From Aaosphaeria pasadenensis (lineage: Eukaryota; Ascomycota; Dothideomycetes; Pleosporales): 64,000 nt of DNA. Below the pieces are notes generated by a model that was not told the origin of the DNA, did no database searches, and saw only the letters and a list, made by a program, of their open reading frames with translations. Below are positions 46,144 to 55,356 of the stretch, one piece after another. Positions within the stretch are counted from its first letter, which is position 1; every line of letters starts with the position of its first letter. Both the position numbers and the translations under genes were made by a program. The DNA lies in the NCBI GenBank assembly GCA_022813625.1, contig JAKLMB010000004.1, forward strand, positions 806,001 through 870,000. Direction: 5' to 3'.

Positions 46144-46555
46144 TTTTCCTCTCGTTATTTTCACAAACTTCTTCCTTTGGTCTTTCTTGCTCGAATGACT
46201 TGCTCACGACGATTTCCTTTTTTTTCTTTCTATTACGAACTTGAGGGACTGGTTGACAAGACTGTTGGATCGGCCGGAAACACGCCTCTGGCTCTCACGT
46301 TGTCTGGCTTCATTCATTTCCAGTGCTGTCTGTCTTGTTTAACGCATTCTCTGATGGATCGGCCCCCTTCTCTAAAGGGGGCCATGGCATGTCTCTCCAT
46401 AAATGAAATGTTTAAAATCCAAATCATGTTCCTCACAACGTTAGCTATACAAAAGACACAAAATGTTGATTGTGATGTAGGACGCCCCTACCGACTCCGC
46501 GCCCTCTTCGCGTGAGGCATCCGAGGAGCCCGAATGGGTCACCGTTACGCCCCGA
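46144..46555. other. Spacer between the two giant-protein genes
   Basis: 412 bases holding the 3' end of one gene and the start region of the next. The frame of the downstream gene stays open for 23 codons before its ATG, back to a tag at 46478-46480 that could be an intron acceptor, so an unmapped first exon may lie here. Confidence 0.4.
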
Positions 46556-49500
46556 ATGTCCATAGAGACTCCCACCGAGAGCCCCAAAGACTCCAAAAAG
46601 AAACGCCGCTTCTCGTCCCCGTTCCACCGCTCCAGCCGCTCCCGCTCGCGACCGAACTCCATCGCGCTGCCCCTCGACTTCGGATTCGGCGCCACGCCGA
46701 GGAGCACTCCGCCCCGCGAGACGCCGCCCCCACTGGAATTGGTTGGACGGCCGAGCAGGGAGGATGGTAGCAGTCGCGCACACTCATTCCGCGCACCAGA
46801 CGACTGGGACGTCGTCGGCGGGTACGACATTGCACAGCCACAGGCGACGAATCTGCACACCTTAGGCTCCACCACCACCACTACTACCGCCGCTGCCACG
46901 CCGCCGCGCTCCGTCCCAGACGATACTCGACCCCCCGAACGACTGGGGATCCTGCCCAGCCCTGCGACGAGTGCGTTCTCGATCATCAACCGCGGCAGGG
47001 AGGGCAGCGACGGAGAGATTCCACCCGTCCCGCCGATTCCGAACGAGATTGAGGGGGCCGAGACGGCGAGTCAGAGGATGCTGGAGTCGGTGGTTAGGTA
47101 TTCGAGTCCTTCGCCGATAGAGGGAATAGAGGGGAGAATGTTGGGCGCGAGTCCGATGCTGGAAAGGGACACGATTGCTGGAGCAATTGAAGAGGAATCT
47201 TCAGAGGAAGTCAAGGGTCACGGAAGGGCTGATGAAGATGTTGCGAATGATGCTGGACCGAACGCGGGCTTTGTTGAAATTCAACCAGTTGCCGTACATA
47301 ATGATGCGAATGAAGCGGGCGCAATGGAAGATGCATCTGCGGAAGAGGTCAAAATTGATGCGAACGACGCCGGAGCAATCGAAGAGACATCTGCAAAGGA
47401 AAACAGGAATCGCGGGGACATCAACATTAACGAAAACGATGCAAACGACGCCGAATCAGACGCAGGTTCTGATGAAGTTCAACAAGTCGCCGGAAGCGAT
47501 GATGCAAATCGCAATGGGGTTATCACGACAAATAAACAAATAACACCAGGAGAGGCTTCCCAGGAGCCTTCCCAAATGCTGGTCAAAGAGGCAATGGGTA
47601 AGGTTGATGATGATTCGTCTCAGCAGCCGGACGAAGTACTCGAAGTCGTTGCTCAGCCATCAATTGAGATCGACAATGGGCGCAGGCAGCAGCCTGATGA
47701 GGACAAAGTCCGAGAACCCCAAGATGCAACAGATGAAGATCATAGCAAGCAACCAGAACCTTCCTCTGAGATACAAACCGAGGCTGCTGCGAGTACCTCT
47801 CCAGCGACAGAGACTTCCTCCGAGGTGCAGTCTCTCAGTGTGGGTCTTAAACCTGTAGGGCCGAATGTCGGCTCAATTGAGACAAGCAACGAGGTTGAGT
47901 GCTACGATGACGATGACCAGCCACCAGTTTTGAATCACGACCCGCTTCCCGCAACACCATTACAATCGCCAGGGACCGTGCCCGTGGCGGCGTTTTCAAG
48001 CGACGCCGCCCCTAGGAACGCGCCAAACGGGACATCACATGACGAGGAAGTAGTGAGGATCGGAAGGCTGCCAATACGAGTCGATGTAAGCCCTATGATT
48101 TCTGCCACCAAACCAGTCCTCATCACTGCACCTGCCTCCTCGCACACGTCACAGCCAGGCATGAGCAGCGGGCGCCTAGAAATAGGGGCAGGCGACGTCT
48201 CACCCATCTCAACGCACCAGCTAGACGATGAAGTCGACGGGAGCGACGAGGCTGAAAGCAATCGCAAAGGTGGAATAAAAGCGATGCGATCGCCGCCCGG
48301 ACGCGATCAGGCAACGACCAACACGACATACGCGACAGATGCGACTGCGGATGCAGATGCGACACCGACAATGAGAAAACAGCCGCCCCCAAAGGTGATG
48401 ACGATGATGAGCCCAGCGTCGGCATCCATTGGTACTCCCATGCGAGAATTCAAGCAGTACCTGGAGAGCGCATTTGGCGACAGAGAAGAGGAGGAGCAGC
48501 AACAGCACCAGAAGAATGTTTCTGTCGTGAACCATCAGCAAGAACGACCACAAGAGGGGAAGCAGCAGCAGCAGGGGCAGGGGCAGCGACAGCAACCCGT
48601 GCAACAACAGCGACCAAAGCAGCAGCATCAGCAGCAAACCGAATTTGATTCAGCCGCATCAGGCGAGGCCGAGAACCAGGGCTCAGGACCAGGCTCAGGA
48701 CCAAAAGCCAAGATGCCTGTAATCAAGGGTGACGATGGTGAGGAGGGAGATCTAACACCGCGCGCCCCGCAAGCGAGTGGCAGTGGAAGTGGCAGTGGCA
48801 CGGATAGCGTGACAGGGCCTGATGCGCTCTTGGCAGCCGCTAGACCTCCTTTGCAACAACGTCTCTCTGCTTCCCCATATCAAGTCGTCCACGCCGTCGA
48901 GTATTTCGCTCAATCCACTTCCTCATTCGAGACAGAGGCATGGGACCAGGAGAGTGTCGGCATTCCGTCTCAGTCTGGAGGTAGCCGGCGTGGTAGCCAG
49001 CGTATTGATAAGCTTGATGACAGTGACGCGCCCCCTATGCCTAGCCCTGCCATCCCAACCCTCGAACAGCATCAAGTCAATAAGCAACCATCAAGCTCAG
49101 GCACTTATCCAATGAAAGCAATGCCGCCGAGCATTGCGATCGGTGACTATGGGCCTCGATCGGCACCCACCCATCTAGAGCCTAAACAACGTCATTCAGG
49201 CGATGCCCTGGACCTTCCAGCAGAGTCTCCACCGTACCACAAACGTACTGAATCGCTTTTGTCTGCGATATCTTCGGCGGTCTCTGCTGACGGTGGACCA
49301 TATTCGCCCGCTTCAAGCGGAGGACGATCTCGTCCTTCGAGTCGCCAGAAGCAGGCCTCTCCAGGAAAAGCACCCACAGTTGGGCCGGTCGCGGAAGAAC
49401 CGGGTCCATCCAAACCATCAACTTCTGCTGTTTCTGACAGCGATGACTATGATTTGTACGCGGATCATGATGGAGTCGTGAAGGACGTCAAGGATGAACT

Positions 49501-52500
49501 TGGTCAGCCACTTAGGGTTGGTACGGGCGAAACTCCCGTGATATCGAACGGCACGAATTCGAAAGCGCCAAATGCCCCAGTACCAGTACCAGTCCCAGTA
49601 CCAGCGGAAGAGGAGCTGGAAGAGCCACCCACCAGATACAGCATAGAGCGTCCCATGAGCTTCGTTTCGAGCCACCGTGATGCAAACGGCAGGCCCCAAG
49701 ATCAGATAAATCGACCGCCCACAGGTACAGCAGATAAGGATGCGCCACCCGTTCCTCAGATTCCTGGGCAGTTGCTCGCTCAGCAGGCTCAACCCCGTCC
49801 ATCTGGGCCCTCTGCAGCAGACAATTCGCATGCACAAAGTATCAACCAGCCTAACGGAGTTGGCAAGAATTCTCCAGATGCACAGTCGGGATATCAGACC
49901 ATATCTCCTCCCAATGGAAGTATACGATCTGCTGATGGCCAGTCTCAACCACAGAGCCAGGTGTCATCACCTCCGATCAGCAACGTCTCTCCCCTGCCCC
50001 AAGCAGCAGCTCTGCAGGCGCCCAACCAGAGAAATGCACCTCTTAATCCAATGGCACAAAATGCATCGCTCCAAGGCTTCCGGATGCAAGATCCTATTAG
50101 ACAGGACCCTCGCTTCCAGGATCCTAGATTCTTCCAGCAGAATCAACAAAGACTACCAACGCACGCGCAAGGATATGCCCAGGATCCACGGTCGCAACAA
50201 TTATCGGGGCCTCCTGGCAGTGAGTATGAACGTCAACAACAAATCATGATGGCACAACAGCAACAAGCAAGAGACCCACATTTTCTGTCCAGATTGTCGA
50301 TGGAACACACAAGGAAGCAGGAAGAGAAGACTTCTTCGAAACCAAAACTTTCCGCCGTCTTCAAAGGTCTAGGTGGTAAGATTCACTCGAATTCATCAAA
50401 GACTCCTACTCCACCGCCACCAAGCAATTCCATCGGCAATGTACCACCAAATGCGGACCCGAATGGCATGGCTTCCTATCAACCGTCACCAAGCCAGGAT
50501 CCTGCAGATCAGGCTGCAGCTCGTGGTCTTAGGCGGACTAGTGGCGTAGGACCTCCAGCGCACCGACGTCGCAGCCTAGGAGTCGAATCGCATATTTCCC
50601 ACGTCTCCCAAGATAGCACCAAAGTCCAAGCCGCGGACTCACGACTCGATCTAAGATACCCCTCGAGTCCCGCCCCATCTCATGGAATCCCACCTCAGCA
50701 GCCGCCGCCTGGTGCATCTCCACGCCCTTCACCGCAGCAACGCGTCACGTCCACAGGCGTACCGGAAACAGGAAAGAAGAAGAGGTTCTCTGCCCTGGGC
50801 GGTCTGTTCAACCGAAGCTCGACCGCAAATAACATCCCCACGACGAAAGTAAAGTTGAGCAAAGAAGAGAAGAAGGCCCAGAAGTCTCAGAAGCATCCAA
50901 TTGCCCCTCAAGTGCAGGCCCCCGCCGTGCAGCAATGGCCAGGTCAGGATCCGAGGATGCAAATGCGCCCTGGACAGCAAGTTATGCCGCCGTATGGTCA
51001 GCCTTTGGCTCCTGGGCAGTCGTATCCTGGTATGCAGCCCCAAGGTATGCCGCCTCAGGGAATGCCTCCACAGGGAATGCCTCCACAGGGAATGCCTCCA
51101 CAGGGAATGCCTCCGCGGGGAATGCCGCCTCAGGGCTACCCTCCTCAGGGTCAGCCTCAACAGCCAATGCCTCCGTACAACGAACAGCAAAGGCAGCACG
51201 AGATGCAAATGCAAATGCAGATGCAGATGCAAAATCAACAGCGCCCCCAGCAAGGTCCCCAGCAAGGTCCCCAGCAAGGTCCCCAGCAAGGTCCCCAACA
51301 AGGTTCCCAACAAGGCCCAAATCCATCGGCGGAATCTGCTTACCTAGGCACTCGGCAGCTCCGAATGGTACACGATTCCCGGCGGTCCAGTGAGCAACAT
51401 GGTCGACCAGGGCCAGGTACCCAGTCTCCAGTTGCTGTTCACAGGCCATCTCAAGAGGACGAGGGCCAGCCACCGTATGAACCTCCTCGCGAAGGTTACT
51501 ATCAGCCGGATCGTAAGCTCCCTCTGCCAGAGCAATCTCCTGCAACTCCGCAGTCGGCTCCTCAGCAGCCATTCCGACAGCAACCTCCACAACTTTTATC
51601 TGCCCCTACTAATCAGTCTGTACGGAGTGTGTCATCACCGATTCCCAATCCTGGCTTCGATTCCGCTGCACCGAACAACCAGCGTCGTGTGAGCTCTCCG
51701 CCCAGTGGTATCACGTACGAAACTCCTCCCATCCCAGCAGCCTATACCCATGTTCAAGGTGCCTACATATCATCTAGCAGCGAATATGCACCGGACCAGC
51801 AATCCGCTCAACCTCCACCCGCCCATACAATTAGGCAAAACTCGGATGGGCAGATGCAACCCCTATCACCACAGATATCTGGCCAGTCTCAGTATGTTGC
51901 CGGGCAGCGTCACAATTCGGATTCTAGCTCTGTGTCCTTGGTGTCGCCAGTCGTTGCCCCTAACCAGGGAGCGCTGAATGAGAACCCACAGCAGCGAAAC
52001 CAGAACAGAATGAGTAGCATTTCGGAGGGCTCCACAGTAGAGCGACCCTGGAATCTGAATCTGCCTGCTGGTGCCACGGAACAAGAGATCGTGCGTGCGC
52101 GACAAAGACAATACATGGAGCAGCAAATCGCTCATAATCAGCAATTACATGCTGAAAGGACGGGCAAATCTCCATCGCCGCAGCCAGCTAGCCAGGCTCA
52201 ATCTCCATCTCCACAGATCGCAGCTGCGAGAGCTCATCAACAGCAGCAACAGCAGCAGTTACATGGGCACCAACAATCCCTGCATCACCACAGTCCGCAA
52301 GGTGGTTTCCGGGAGGTTCTTCCACGCAGCCCTGCTCATTCTATAGACCCGTCGCAGGAACAGCATGTCTCGAGGCCCATGGCAGAGAACCAACATCCGC
52401 AACAGCCCCAGCAAGTACCCCAGCCAGGGAACCAGCGGCCAGCTCAACCTGCACCAATACATCCCAACGCGCCCATTCAACCTGCAGCCTACCCTCTTCC

Positions 52501-53242
52501 CCTCTCTCCTCAGACCATCCGAAGTCCTGTGGATCCTAGGGCAAGTACGCTACCACCGCCACCTCCACCAGACCACATGGGAAGGCCAGGCTTCCCGGCC
52601 AACCAACCTCCACCCATCCGCCCGCAGGAGCACGGCCAAATTCAGGGGTATGACAGTCAGTCTGGGACTCAACGGTCAGACTATGATCAGCCACCAGACG
52701 AGCCACCGCCTTCCTACGACGGCCCTGGCATATCCAACGAGGGTATGGATAAAGAGCGTCACCGACCTCCACATATCACGATTGACAATGAAGACCGTGC
52801 TCGCGAACCCCGCCAGCGTCAAGCCTCCATAGGAATCTTGCAACATCCGACTCCAGCCACGATGGCAGCTTCGCCCCAACGATCGTCTGCCGATATGGGT
52901 GCCGACAGCCTCATGCGCCAAATGCTCCAGTCCGAAGAGCGCGATCGGGTAGAACGACTCCAACGAGCTGAGGCACAGAGGATAGAGAACCAACGCGTCC
53001 GGGAGGAGCGAGAAAGAGCTCGTGCTCGTGCTAGAGAGTTGGAGCGCAGTGTCTCTGGCGGAGGCAGAGTCAGCAGCCTCAGAAGTGTGCGGGGAAGCAC
53101 AAATGGCAACACCTGGGTCGCCAGGTCGGGAACCACAGCTCGGCCTGTTTTCGAACTGCCTGCCGAAGAAGATGACGAACCTGTCATGAGGGCCACCAGT
53201 TTCCCCGGTCAGGAATGGGTGCCAACATGGCACGAGGATTAG
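46556..53242 (+). CDS. Giant low-complexity protein (2228 aa)
   Basis: One uninterrupted exon from the ATG at 46556. It is dominated by Pro, Gln, Ser and acidic runs. Visible parts in order: a basic N terminus (KKKRRFSSPFHRSSRSRSR), an acidic degenerate repeat around residues 200-320 (DAND/DANEAGA units), Gln-rich segments, a VPVPVPVP run, a KPKLSAVFKGLGGKIH segment, a related KKKRFSALGGLFNRS about 140 residues later, an MPPQG repeat (nt 51047-51136), a QQGP repeat (51248-51317), and a highly charged coiled coil near residues 2110-2165. The C terminus PAEEDDEPVMRATSFPGQEW looks conserved. The frame is open upstream for another 23 codons (including EWVTVTPRM), so the real start may lie in an earlier exon. 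No enzyme domain is seen; a scaffold or condensate-forming role is a guess. Confidence 0.85.
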   Translation: MSIETPTESPKDSKKKRRFSSPFHRSSRSRSRPNSIALPLDFGFGATPRSTPPRETPPPLELVGRPSREDGSSRAHSFRAPDDWDVVGGYDIAQPQATNLHTLGSTTTTTTAAATPPRSVPDDTRPPERLGILPSPATSAFSIINRGREGSDGEIPPVPPIPNEIEGAETASQRMLESVVRYSSPSPIEGIEGRMLGASPMLERDTIAGAIEEESSEEVKGHGRADEDVANDAGPNAGFVEIQPVAVHNDANEAGAMEDASAEEVKIDANDAGAIEETSAKENRNRGDININENDANDAESDAGSDEVQQVAGSDDANRNGVITTNKQITPGEASQEPSQMLVKEAMGKVDDDSSQQPDEVLEVVAQPSIEIDNGRRQQPDEDKVREPQDATDEDHSKQPEPSSEIQTEAAASTSPATETSSEVQSLSVGLKPVGPNVGSIETSNEVECYDDDDQPPVLNHDPLPATPLQSPGTVPVAAFSSDAAPRNAPNGTSHDEEVVRIGRLPIRVDVSPMISATKPVLITAPASSHTSQPGMSSGRLEIGAGDVSPISTHQLDDEVDGSDEAESNRKGGIKAMRSPPGRDQATTNTTYATDATADADATPTMRKQPPPKVMTMMSPASASIGTPMREFKQYLESAFGDREEEEQQQHQKNVSVVNHQQERPQEGKQQQQGQGQRQQPVQQQRPKQQHQQQTEFDSAASGEAENQGSGPGSGPKAKMPVIKGDDGEEGDLTPRAPQASGSGSGSGTDSVTGPDALLAAARPPLQQRLSASPYQVVHAVEYFAQSTSSFETEAWDQESVGIPSQSGGSRRGSQRIDKLDDSDAPPMPSPAIPTLEQHQVNKQPSSSGTYPMKAMPPSIAIGDYGPRSAPTHLEPKQRHSGDALDLPAESPPYHKRTESLLSAISSAVSADGGPYSPASSGGRSRPSSRQKQASPGKAPTVGPVAEEPGPSKPSTSAVSDSDDYDLYADHDGVVKDVKDELGQPLRVGTGETPVISNGTNSKAPNAPVPVPVPVPAEEELEEPPTRYSIERPMSFVSSHRDANGRPQDQINRPPTGTADKDAPPVPQIPGQLLAQQAQPRPSGPSAADNSHAQSINQPNGVGKNSPDAQSGYQTISPPNGSIRSADGQSQPQSQVSSPPISNVSPLPQAAALQAPNQRNAPLNPMAQNASLQGFRMQDPIRQDPRFQDPRFFQQNQQRLPTHAQGYAQDPRSQQLSGPPGSEYERQQQIMMAQQQQARDPHFLSRLSMEHTRKQEEKTSSKPKLSAVFKGLGGKIHSNSSKTPTPPPPSNSIGNVPPNADPNGMASYQPSPSQDPADQAAARGLRRTSGVGPPAHRRRSLGVESHISHVSQDSTKVQAADSRLDLRYPSSPAPSHGIPPQQPPPGASPRPSPQQRVTSTGVPETGKKKRFSALGGLFNRSSTANNIPTTKVKLSKEEKKAQKSQKHPIAPQVQAPAVQQWPGQDPRMQMRPGQQVMPPYGQPLAPGQSYPGMQPQGMPPQGMPPQGMPPQGMPPQGMPPRGMPPQGYPPQGQPQQPMPPYNEQQRQHEMQMQMQMQMQNQQRPQQGPQQGPQQGPQQGPQQGSQQGPNPSAESAYLGTRQLRMVHDSRRSSEQHGRPGPGTQSPVAVHRPSQEDEGQPPYEPPREGYYQPDRKLPLPEQSPATPQSAPQQPFRQQPPQLLSAPTNQSVRSVSSPIPNPGFDSAAPNNQRRVSSPPSGITYETPPIPAAYTHVQGAYISSSSEYAPDQQSAQPPPAHTIRQNSDGQMQPLSPQISGQSQYVAGQRHNSDSSSVSLVSPVVAPNQGALNENPQQRNQNRMSSISEGSTVERPWNLNLPAGATEQEIVRARQRQYMEQQIAHNQQLHAERTGKSPSPQPASQAQSPSPQIAAARAHQQQQQQQLHGHQQSLHHHSPQGGFREVLPRSPAHSIDPSQEQHVSRPMAENQHPQQPQQVPQPGNQRPAQPAPIHPNAPIQPAAYPLPLSPQTIRSPVDPRASTLPPPPPPDHMGRPGFPANQPPPIRPQEHGQIQGYDSQSGTQRSDYDQPPDEPPPSYDGPGISNEGMDKERHRPPHITIDNEDRAREPRQRQASIGILQHPTPATMAASPQRSSADMGADSLMRQMLQSEERDRVERLQRAEAQRIENQRVREERERARARARELERSVSGGGRVSSLRSVRGSTNGNTWVARSGTTARPVFELPAEEDDEPVMRATSFPGQEWVPTWHED
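51047..51136 (+). repeat. 15-bp coding minisatellite (MPPQG)
   Basis: Six units of 15 bases, starting at 51047, 51062, 51077, 51092, 51107 and 51122, encode Met-Pro-Pro-Gln-Gly, with one Arg for Gln in the fifth unit. The near-identity of the central units suggests recent slippage. Confidence 0.9.
51248..51317 (+). repeat. 12-bp coding minisatellite (QQGP)
   Basis: Five to six units of cagcaaggtccc encode Gln-Gln-Gly-Pro in the giant protein; the last units have changed (caacaaggttcc). Confidence 0.9.
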
Positions 53243-54062
53243 ATCACCGCTTCTTCGTTTTGCCTTTCTTCTTGTTTTATTCTTGGCCAAAGCTCGAAGC
53301 GCTCGAACTTTGTGCCCTTTCCTTGAGTCACTTTGCGCACTTTCCACTTTCGCTTTTAAATAATTTGAACACTGATCAGTACTTTCGGGCGGCATTTACA
53401 AAACTTTTCTTTTTTTTTCCATATACCAAAGCAAATCTTGGATTGGACGTTGGATACCCACATTTCCTTTCAAGCTTTCCATTTCATCTCCAAAATTTTC
53501 TTACTGTATTTCATACCATCTTACTTCATCAATAACTCTCAACCTAACACATTTGTAATTACATTCGAATCAAAACTTCTGACTCACAGGCGATCCGTGT
53601 TCAACAATTAATATACCGTGGTTGACCATAATCTTCACTTGTAATTTGACCACGACCACGACTGAGCACATGGCTTCATACGGTTCTTCTATACTGACTT
53701 TCCCCAATTTCGGTCGTTTCCTGATGGTTCTCCCGGTATTTCGAGCATTTCATTCTTCGGCGCGCAACATTTATATATTGGAACGCCCAACACTTACCTA
53801 CCACGTTCCTCAACCACGGGTCCGCATCGAATATATAAAATCACCCTTCGAGCCTTTCAGCCAGCCCGCATCATCCATCACACATCAAGCCCATCGAATA
53901 TATCGAATCCATCAACTTACAATCCAAACCCATCAAATCCAGACCCCACACTACGAGCTCTCCAGCCCGCCCCTATCACACACCACACATCACACATCAA
54001 CCCCATCAAACTAGAAACCAAATCCATTCCGTCAACTATCCACCTCTTCCATCCACAAAAAA
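53243..54062. other. Intergenic, pyrimidine-rich right half
   Basis: 820 bases. The right part (53850-54050) is rich in catc and caccac runs, as expected of a fungal 5' leader. An open stretch at 53622-54014 shows no family-like sequence and is not called. Confidence 0.4.
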
Positions 54063-54830
54063 ATGGCCCTCCGAAGGCTCCTTCCCAACTTCTCCCGCCA
54101 AGAATTCAACAAGACCCCCACCGTCCTCGACCACCGCCGCCACTCCGCCATCCAAGGCACCATCACCACAAAATGGACACCAAGGCCCTCTCGCCTCAAC
54201 CCCCTCGTCGGCCCCAGCCCCCAAATCTGCACCTCATTGATCGACGGGCCGTTCCTAGTCCCTGGATGCGACCTCTACGGCGTGCCATACGCCCAACAAA
54301 ACTCAGCCACCGGTGTCGATGACGGAAAGGAAGGGCTACTCACGGCCGCCATCAAACCACGTGACAATGCCACCAACCCCCGGACATCAACAACGAGCCT
54401 CGTCACCGCTTCAGAGGAGACCACCGCAGTGCTTGCAGCGACACCATGGCCGTACCGTCTCCCTCAGGGATTGAGGCCAGTGCCGGGTACGAGGTTCGCT
54501 CAACAATTCGGCAGCCAAGACGATGTCCGCGTGGGAACTATCGAGCGGGAAATGAGGAAGGTGGCGTGGTGGCAGTACATGCTCTACGGTGTTCCTGAAG
54601 AGAAATCAACCATCGCCGAGGTACAAGATGCTGGCGAAGGGGATGACGTGCTCACCGGGACGGTGGAGATTGAAGCGATTGATCTTAAGAGGCTTGAAGA
54701 AGAGAAATCGAAATCAGTGGCGGAGCGGGACGCTGGCGAAGTAGAGGCAGGGTTGCTTTTAGGGGAAACGGAGCGTTCTGTTGTTGTAGGGGCGAATGCT
54801 GGGAATTGGAAGAATGCGATGGAGAAGTAG
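54063..54830 (+). CDS. Hypothetical protein, 255 aa
   Basis: A single open frame with a good start context (aaaATGGCC) and coding-like codon use. The N terminus (MALRRLLPNFSRQEFNKT) is basic with few acidic residues and could target mitochondria. The middle is Thr/Ala-rich and the C-terminal third is acidic with Glu/Lys/Arg helices. The segment REMRKVAWWQYMLYGVP near residue 165 looks structured and might be conserved. I do not recognise a family. It may be a lineage-restricted gene. No introns are needed. Confidence 0.6.
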   Translation: MALRRLLPNFSRQEFNKTPTVLDHRRHSAIQGTITTKWTPRPSRLNPLVGPSPQICTSLIDGPFLVPGCDLYGVPYAQQNSATGVDDGKEGLLTAAIKPRDNATNPRTSTTSLVTASEETTAVLAATPWPYRLPQGLRPVPGTRFAQQFGSQDDVRVGTIEREMRKVAWWQYMLYGVPEEKSTIAEVQDAGEGDDVLTGTVEIEAIDLKRLEEEKSKSVAERDAGEVEAGLLLGETERSVVVGANAGNWKNAMEK

Positions 54831-55356
54831 AAGGGTGTTGTAATTGTTCTTGGATGAATTAGTTATTCATTTTTCGGAGTTTGGGGGCTGCATCATTGGA
54901 TGAGCGGAACGAAATGGATGTTAACTTTTTGGAGTTTGGGAAAATTACGAAGAAACGCAGGAAATGATATTAAATGTAGCATCGAGAATATGAGATGCCT
55001 TGGCTCTCTTCGTACTAACTAGCATATTAGATCGAAATTGTTGACAGTTGCTTTCAACGAGAGTGTGAATGGTTGCTTGTTACGGAAAATTCCACGGTAA
55101 CAAGATATTGCCTGAGTCTCCATGTGTTGTACATCTTCACGTCACTTTTGTATGATTGTTTAGTTCTGCGTATGGATTCCAACTTCTTCACCGACTTAAA
55201 TTCACGTGCACAATTGATTTAAAATATTGCCATGCTTCTAACACAAGCAACACGTTCCCCATTTCCATGAAGGCGGCGAGAATTCTTTGGAATCTGAAAG
55301 CATATTCCCTACCTACCTTCTAAATATCTTACACGAGCAAGAAGTCGTTATCAAAC
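54831..55356. other. Intergenic spacer
   Basis: 526 bases, moderately AT-rich, with no recognised element besides the repeated phrase ttttcggagtttggg/ttttggagtttggg near 54870 and 54926. Confidence 0.4.

Noticed and set aside
50729..51590. Leucine/histidine/arginine and alanine-rich open frames antisense to the giant protein
   Set aside because: They are mirror readings of the MPPQG and QQGP repeats (for example LGTLLGTL and RRHSLWRHSLW), not genes.
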